NCBI GenBank assembly: GCA_030765045.1
Contig: CM060965.1
Location: forward strand, 59,793,787-59,857,786
Direction: 5' to 3'
Length of the DNA: 64,000 bases
DNA from: Tenodera sinensis
Taxonomy: Eukaryota; Arthropoda; Insecta; Mantodea; Mantidae
The notes beneath the pieces are model-generated. The model made no database searches, was not told the origin of the DNA, and saw nothing but the letters and a program-made list of their open reading frames with translations. Below, piece after piece: positions 58,258 to 64,000 of the stretch (position 1 is the first letter of the stretch; each line of letters opens with the position of its first letter). The translations under genes were made by a program, and so were the position numbers.

Positions 58258-58433
58258 ATTATTTATTTATGCCAACAAACTTACTGTTGGTGTTTTTAAA
58301 CACACAAGCTGTGCGTGGGCAAAGTTTAAGAGGTCACAATAGCTCAGTGGTAGAGCAGCCGCCCGGTAAGCGGAAGGTCTGTGGTTCAAATCCCAGTTGT
58401 GGCATTGAATTTTTAAGTTCCGGTTCTACCTCT
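58258..58433 (-). mobile_element. SINE with twin-primed 5' inversion and 13-bp duplication
   Basis: Read on the minus strand, the 3' part (body and tail, 58334-58258) is in normal order while the 5' part (tRNA head and start of body, 58335-58433) is inverted. Both parts are one SINE without overlap. Perfect 13-bp duplications TATAAAAGTAATA flank it at 58245-58257 and 58434-58446. An inverted 5' segment with one target duplication around the whole is the signature of twin priming during target-primed reverse transcription. Confidence 0.88.
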
Positions 58434-58483
58434 TATAAAAGTAATATTTTATTTCAACATTTATTAAAGGAGAATAAAAACCA

Positions 58484-59175
58484 TCCTGCCAGAATGGCAT
58501 TAAATTCTCAAACCAGTTCGTATTTCTCCTGGTAAACCACAAAGGCAGTCTCACATCAGAGACAAATTACCCCAATGGTGACTTACTATTGTAAGTACTT
58601 TATATCCAAGGATTAAATAACCTTCAGATGGTAATTATTATTTATTTATGCCAACAAACAATTATGCAGTTTGTCAGAATAGCTCAGTGGTTAGAGCAGC
58701 CGCCCGGTAAGCGGAAGGGCTGTGGTTCAAATCCCAGTTGTGGCATTGAATTTTTAAGTTCCAGTTCTACCTCTCAAACTTTGCCCACACACGGCTTGTG
58801 TGTTTAAAACCACCAACAGTAAGTTTGTTGGCATAAATAAATAATAATTACCATCTGAATGTTATTTAATCCTGGGATATAAAGTACTTACAATAGTAAG
58901 TCACCATTGGGGTAATTTATCTCTGATGTGAGACTGCCTTTGTGGTTTACCAGGAGAAATACGAACTGGTTTGAGAATTTAATGCCATTCTGGCAGTTTG
59001 TCACAATAGCTCAGTGGTTAGAGCAGCCGCCTGGTAAGTGGAAGGTCTGTGGTTCAAATCCCAGTTGTGGCATTGAATTTTTAAGTTCCAGTTCTACCTC
59101 TCAATCTTTGCCCACATACAGCTTGTGTGTTTAAAAACACCAACAGTAAGTTTGTTATTAGCATAAATAAATAAT
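58484..59175 (+). mobile_element. SINE multimer, 327-bp period, with inverted 5' piece
   Basis: An inverted linker-tail piece (58484-58666, minus) is followed by plus-strand head 1 (from 58667), body, linker (about 58850-58990), head 2 (from 58994) and body 2 ending ATAAATAAATAATA at about 59175. The heads are 327 bp apart. Both keep A-box (TAGCTCAGTGG) and B-box (GGTTCAAATCC) elements and an anticodon-like GGT loop. Copies differ at only a few positions. No clear flanking duplication was found. Confidence 0.85.
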
Positions 59176-59673
59176 ATTAGTTCTTAGTTAATTTGGGAAT
59201 ATTCTAAAGGTGATATTGCTGGTAGAAAGGCTCTATCTTGGAATTAGCCATTTGCTTAGGTCATATATCCTGAATTAGTTAAAAGTAGCTGTTTTAAGTT
59301 TTGAGTTTTCTGGTCATGGTTTCATAAATTAACTAGTAATTTTTATTAGACGTTCTGATTCATGTTGTATTATTGCCAATTTTTTAATTTCTTGCCCAAA
59401 TGGATGATTTTTTGTTAAAATCTGCATATAGGTATCATTTTACTACTCCTCTGATGAGCCTCATTGTTTTGTTTTGTATGTTTCTAGTTTGTGTACTACT
59501 GATTTCTTTGCAATTATTTCTGCAACATTATTGATTTCTATAAAAGTGTGGTCTGTTTTATTGCCTTGACTAAACTATTTGTTAAACTTAAAGGATGATA
59601 GCTGTCTAGCCTAACTGCAGATTTATTCTGTCTTAAAATACATATTTATAACCATTTTTCATAAAACCATTAG
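59176..59673. other. Upstream otopetrin intron, nothing recognised
   Basis: AT-rich sequence between the SINE cluster and a pogo/Tigger element. Confidence 0.5.
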
Positions 59674-60383
59674 TAGGGGAGACTGGGGACTAAAGTAACA
59701 TGGGATGAAAGTAACATTCCCTCTCTGTCTTTGTATTTTACACCCTAAGTCACGTGATTCAAACAGTGAATGCCCTTTAAGGTCCTCCATTTGCCACCAG
59801 TTACTGGTCAGTATTGGAGAGGAATTGTTGTGTGTGACAGTAAAACGTTTTTTCAGCACCTCAAGTAATTTTTCTTAACTCTCTTAATTTTGTAATAATG
59901 GTAAGAGAATGTTGTAAACATAAATCTGCTAAAATGATTCAACAATGTAAACTTTTAGTTTTATGTTGCCGTTATCAATGTTTCTAAATATGATTATAGA
60001 TTGTGCCAAAAATACAAATTAAACTGAAAAGTGTGGCCAGGGACAAAAGTAACATTGCAGCTGGGGACAAAAGTAACACTGAGAACATAGTATTAGTCTC
60101 AGGTCATCTGTTATTTCTCATTAGCTGTCAATAAATTGGGTATAATACTGTTAAGAATTAGCCACTTGTAAGTCAACAAATCTGTTCTTTATTTAGTTAT
60201 TTCATTACACAAAATTATGCCAAGAACACGAGTTAGAATGATTACAATTATCTGATACCTCTGTGTATCAAATTGCGGCAGATGATGTTGCAAATTATAA
60301 CTTAAGTGTTGGAGTAGCAGCAACAGCAGAGAGACACAATAAATGTCATGTGACACTGCATTGGTAGATTAAAAAGAAGAAGT

Positions 60384-60770
60384 GTGTGTGATGACAGCAC
60401 ACTGATGCCTCCCATTGGCTATAGAAGTGTTAAATCTGTGTTATCTGAAGAACAAGAAAAAATAATAACTCAATATGTTATTAATGCATCAATGATATTT
60501 TACGGATTTTGTCCTAAGGATATCCACAAATTGGGTTATGAACTGGCAACTATAAACAATATACCAACACCATTAACTTGGGTAGGTAACCAAATTGCTG
60601 GTCCAGACTGGTTTTCAGCATTCATGAAGAGGAATCTCCAGATATCTATTCCGTCGCCTCAACCCACAAGTCTTGCTAGAGCAACAAGCTTCAATCCAAC
60701 AGACATGAATACCTTTTTTGATAAGCTGTATTATACATGTGCTACAATTGTGAATCTGAATAGGACTTAA
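60384..60770 (+). pseudogene. Tigger-like transposase, N-terminal part only
   Basis: The 128-codon frame reads GYRSVKSVLSEEQEKIITQY, then IHKLGYELATINNIPTPLTW, AGPDWFSAFMKRNLQISIPS and PTSLARATSFNPTDMNTFFD. The pattern 'W...FMKR....S.R.P...SLARATSFN' is the CENP-B/Tigger HTH region. The family protein is several hundred residues longer, with a DDE core; here the frame stops and AT-rich sequence follows. The region before 60384 may hold the first HTH in another frame (PRTRVRMITI-like, about 60220). Confidence 0.85.
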
Positions 60771-61288
60771 CAAATAATTTTCTGTTTTACTAACTGACTT
60801 TGAACATTAAGTAATGATATCCGAATTCATTGACTACTATGAAGTGCTATTTCAGTGGTTTTAAAGTTTGTAATCAGTGCATGTGTTAACTGAGATTTTG
60901 AGACTTATTCAGGTGATATATTATTTACGGGTTTATGCTCTAAATGTTAATGTTGATGTATAATTAATTTTTAAAAATACAAAATTAAAAGGTGAAACTA
61001 TTGCAGGTGTTTGTAGCATTGAAGTTTTGTGTATTATGCTTTTCTGCCATTGATATACAATGTTTTGTAATGGCCAGTTTATTTTAAGGTACTCTATAAA
61101 TCATTTAGATGATAAAGTGGAGCTTTACTTATTATGTTACTTTCATACCCAATCTGTGTTACTATTGTCCCCAGTAGTGGGCACAGAAGTAACACATGCA
61201 TTGATGTTTTACAATGAGTTTAACAAATACAAATTATATGAAATTTTAGGTAAAATAAATTTAATTGTGTTAGGAAAGCTATACAGAA

Positions 61289-61387
61289 CACACACGCATG
61301 CACACACAAACACGCGCGTGCACACACACACCCATGCACACACATGCACACACACACGCATGCACACACACATACACACACACACTA
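61289..61387. repeat. CA microsatellite inside the Tigger element
   Basis: About 100 bp of CA units with scattered ATG and GCG variants (ACACGCATGCACACAC). Frames through it are artefacts. Confidence 0.95.
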
Positions 61388-61469
61388 GTCCATTTTGTTT
61401 CATACATTTATAGGGAGCCAATAAAAAATGTAATGTGTATAATGTTACTTTTCTCCCCGGTCTGACCTA

Positions 61470-63787
61470 TTGTTCTTTTTCATTTCTAATTGAAAAGATC
61501 CAAATAAATGTTATTTGAAAATGGTCCCAAATATTTAAAGAATTCATTTAAGATTTTATCTGTTCCTGGTCATTTGTTTATCTTTTAATAATTTTATTGA
61601 TTGGTTTAGTTTATGCATAGGAAGTCAGAATTGAGAATACTTTCTTTCGCTAAATATTCTCCATATTGTTTGATGTGAAATTCAATCTGTTTTTCTTTTT
61701 TCTTCAGATAGGTTTTTCTGATTATATGGATGATTGCTGATTTGTTCTCAAGGAAAGGTACAAATTTGCAAATTTCTATGCCTTGTTTTCTATAATGTAA
61801 ATTCTCTAGATATCTCTGATGTTTTCTTCTTCAATTGTGATATGATTTTTCTGAATTGTATTGCTTTTTGTCTCCAAACTTTTACATATTTTGGATCTTC
61901 TGTTCTTTCAGCTAATTTTCTTGCATCCCCATGCTATGATTTAAGGTTTTCTAATTCTTTACATCAAAATGGTTTTACCTTCCCACTCTTCCTAATTGGA
62001 CATTGTTATATGCTACCTGAAAAATTATCTCACAGAAATTTTGTAGTTTTTATTGGCTGTTTCTTTATAATTAAATTTTTCACTTTTGGAGTTCACTTGC
62101 TGAAGTTCATTGCTGAAGTTCTACCATTTTGCTTTTTTAAAATTTCAAGATAATTTGATTTCTGAACTTCATCTCTGGATTCATCTCAGGATTTGTTTTA
62201 ACAGATGATGAGCAGACTATAAACTATAGTTATATATCAAATTCTTGTGTGTATACTTCTTTTGTGATGTTATTTGATATACTTGCAGATGGAAAGTTAG
62301 ATCCAGATTAGTTCTTGTTCCATTAGAACAAAAGTAGGTTAGAGGGTCTTAGTACTATAAATTAATTCAAGATTACTAGAAGCCAGCAGGAAAAATAAAT
62401 AAATATTTTGTTTGTTAACAATACTGCCAATGCTTAGAACATATCAGTGCTGAAATTTTGTTGTACAGGAGTTCTTTTACATACCAGTAAATCTATTGAT
62501 ATGGGGCAGTCACTTTTAAGCACACTTGAAAACCATTGGTCTTGTTGGGTTTGAACCTGCAAACTTGGGATAGGTGGGCCAAGTGCCTAATTTTTTTTAT
62601 TCTTTATTCATCCTTTTAGAACATATACATGTTGTTGGATATATCAGGTTACATAAAATGCTAAAGTAACTGTCTTAATGGTAAAAAATCTTCAAAATCA
62701 CAATTGCAGATATTCATCTATGTCATAAAAAGCTCTCTCAATTAAGTAATTAACTGAGCCACCCAGAATGACAGTCAGGAGGTATTTCACTTGTCAGCTT
62801 TGTTTAGATTATTATAGCTGATGATATCAAAATGAGCCTTGAAATATCCACTTACGACTATTTCTGAATTTTCTTCTAATAAATCCAAGTTAGGTTTATT
62901 ATTAAGAGAATATTAAATTCCAAAACTATTGAAATGTTGATTATATTTCTACATATGTATTTTTACTGTTTACAGTAAGGTCATATATTGCATTTCTTTA
63001 ACTGTAGTAACTGAATTAATTATTTCCTTATTAATTCTTATAAGAATTCCATTGGCATTTTATTTTCCCTCGGGTACCATATGACTACAAGCTGTATTTA
63101 TGCCATTAAAACTCTTTTAAAATTCCATTTAATATGATCTTTAAATGCATTAGCTATGGTGGAATTATCTGTATAAAACAAAAATATTAAATAGTGGCAA
63201 AAGATGGCACTAGCTCGCATTATACAATAAATGGTATTACATCTTTTCATTCCCCCTGTACATTAAATTATCTCCAAAGCAGATGACATAAATAACACCC
63301 TTCCACCTGGTATATTTGCCTACAGGAGACTAATGTAGTATCATATACTCACTTCTATATTAAATTCTTAAATGACCATGTGAACAACTTTTTTTAAGAT
63401 ACAAAATGCTGCTTTACTTAAAACTCTCATTAAAAGGCTGATATGCCATTGTTATTAAAAGTTTGAATTTATTTTAAGTATACTTTTACCTCACAATATT
63501 CAGTTTACTGTGAATATGATTAGAAAACTGGAATTAAATTTAAGCACCTTATACCTGCACAGAATTTAATTAAAATTGTAAATTGAAAATGAAAATTCTG
63601 GTAATATTGTAAATGAAAATAAAATGAAGTTCTTAAATCACAAATTAGCAACTGGTTGAAAATATCCCCATTAATTGTTATTAAATTGCTTTTACTTTTC
63701 TGTACTACTCCAAAATTACAATCTTACAAGTTTCAGAGAGCATTTAAGCAATATGCCCAACATTATAGTTGTTTAGAAATTCTTCTA
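61470..63787. other. Upstream otopetrin intron, nothing recognised
   Basis: AT-rich sequence. The plus frame 61734-62153 (139 codons) is Phe/Leu-rich with a possible membrane-like look, but matches no family I know and has no splice context. No TM1-TM2 exon of otopetrin seen on the minus strand. Confidence 0.45.
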
Positions 63788-63788
63788 T

Positions 63789-63826
<38 letters not shown>

Positions 63827-64000
63827 CGTCCTCCAACATTGCGTCATATCGGACGGTGAGCGAATGAAACGGGTGAAATGATCCTCAAATGAGCCCGAGG
63901 TCCATGGAGCTTTTAAGTTACCCGACATTCGTCTTCTCAGGATAAGGGAAAACCTCGGAAAAAACCTTACCCGGATAACTTACCCTAAGCGAGATTCGAA
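63788..64000 (-). mobile_element. SINE-like element with poly(A), cut by window end
   Basis: A T run of about 30 (63790-63819) reads as poly(A) on the minus strand. Ahead of it on that strand is a GC-richer 180-bp block beginning TTCGAATCTCGCTTAGGGTA, where TTCGAATC resembles part of a B-box. Phrases such as GGAAAAAACCTTACCCGG are like those of SINEs I associate with polyneopteran insects. The head lies beyond 64000. Confidence 0.6.

Larger units (their letters stand above)
59674..61469 (+). mobile_element. Internally deleted pogo/Tigger element
   Basis: The ends are TAGGGGAGACTGGGGACTAA and, inverted, TAGGTCAGACCGGGGAGAAA followed by AGTAACAT in both, flanked by TA. Copies of the phrase GGGACAAAAGTAACA recur inside at about 60042 and 60064, and GATGAAAGTAACATT at 59704, as subterminal repeats. 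The plus frame 60384-60770 encodes the N-terminal DNA-binding part of a Tigger-like transposase. The DDE domain is missing, so this copy is non-autonomous. A CA repeat lies in the right part. Confidence 0.87.

Noticed and set aside
61060..61421. Frames rich in His-Thr or Val-Cys near 61300
   Set aside because: They read through a CA microsatellite.
61734..62153. A 139-codon plus-strand frame as a membrane protein
   Set aside because: Phe/Leu richness is typical of T-rich DNA read on this strand; no conserved motif or gene structure.

Overview
This is AT-rich animal DNA with GT-AG introns, tRNA-derived SINEs, many mariner-like transposons, hAT elements, LINEs, a Penelope-like element and a gypsy LTR retrotransposon. 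The one host gene I can support, a proton channel of the otopetrin family, reads closest to the fly and other insect otopetrins I remember. I infer an insect with a large, repeat-rich genome; a polyneopteran such as a termite, cockroach or stick insect is plausible, but the sequence does not prove it.

Host gene. Seven consecutive coding exons of one otopetrin gene lie on the minus strand, in the order 56303-56102, 52395-52235, 46765-46582, 18755-18402, 6678-6456, 5095-4814 and 259-79. All junctions are GT-AG and every exon-exon phase matches (0/1, 1/0, 0/1, 1/1, 1/2, 2/2, 2/0). They cover the TM2-TM3 linker through about TM10. The first exons (N-terminus, TM1-TM2) lie above 56303 and were not found; the last (TM11-TM12) lie below position 1. 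The gene therefore spans more than 56 kb, and the rest of the window is its introns and upstream sequence. The fourth exon in the window encodes a 118-codon, very Thr-rich, mucin-like segment placed in the predicted extracellular TM5-TM6 loop. It is symmetric (phase 1-1), so it can be skipped without changing frame.

Mobile DNA, low to high coordinates: a composite SINE with a perfect 55-bp inverted repeat (341-738); a truncated SINE with a 14-bp target duplication (3717-3836); a LINE 3' fragment (4005-4620); a hAT element with exact 8-bp target duplication (7172-9713); a mariner (9993-11217); a Penelope-like fragment with GIY-YIG nuclease (16820-17590); a mariner relic beside an AT palindrome (19113-20560); LINE fragments (25395-25887, 30225-31140); a probable solo LTR (29649-30178); a mariner relic (31670-32690); a nested pair, in which an apparently intact young gypsy element (33936-42057, identical 805-bp LTRs) sits inside a fold-back mariner (33763-42796); a compound trinucleotide repeat (43405-44047); a mariner relic split by a hAT MITE (44300-45420, MITE 44571-45108); a SINE cluster (58258-59175); and an internally deleted pogo/Tigger element (59674-61469).

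How it fits together: the otopetrin exons are normal, ungapped coding sequence under evident constraint. Everything else I recognise is transposon-derived and accounts for much of the intron length. The items most worth following up are the mucin-like exon in the channel's extracellular loop, the gypsy gag-pol GGGAAAC frameshift site, and the SINE family, which shows twin-priming inversions and 327-bp head-to-tail multimers. I found no CRISPR array, operon or other prokaryotic-style system.
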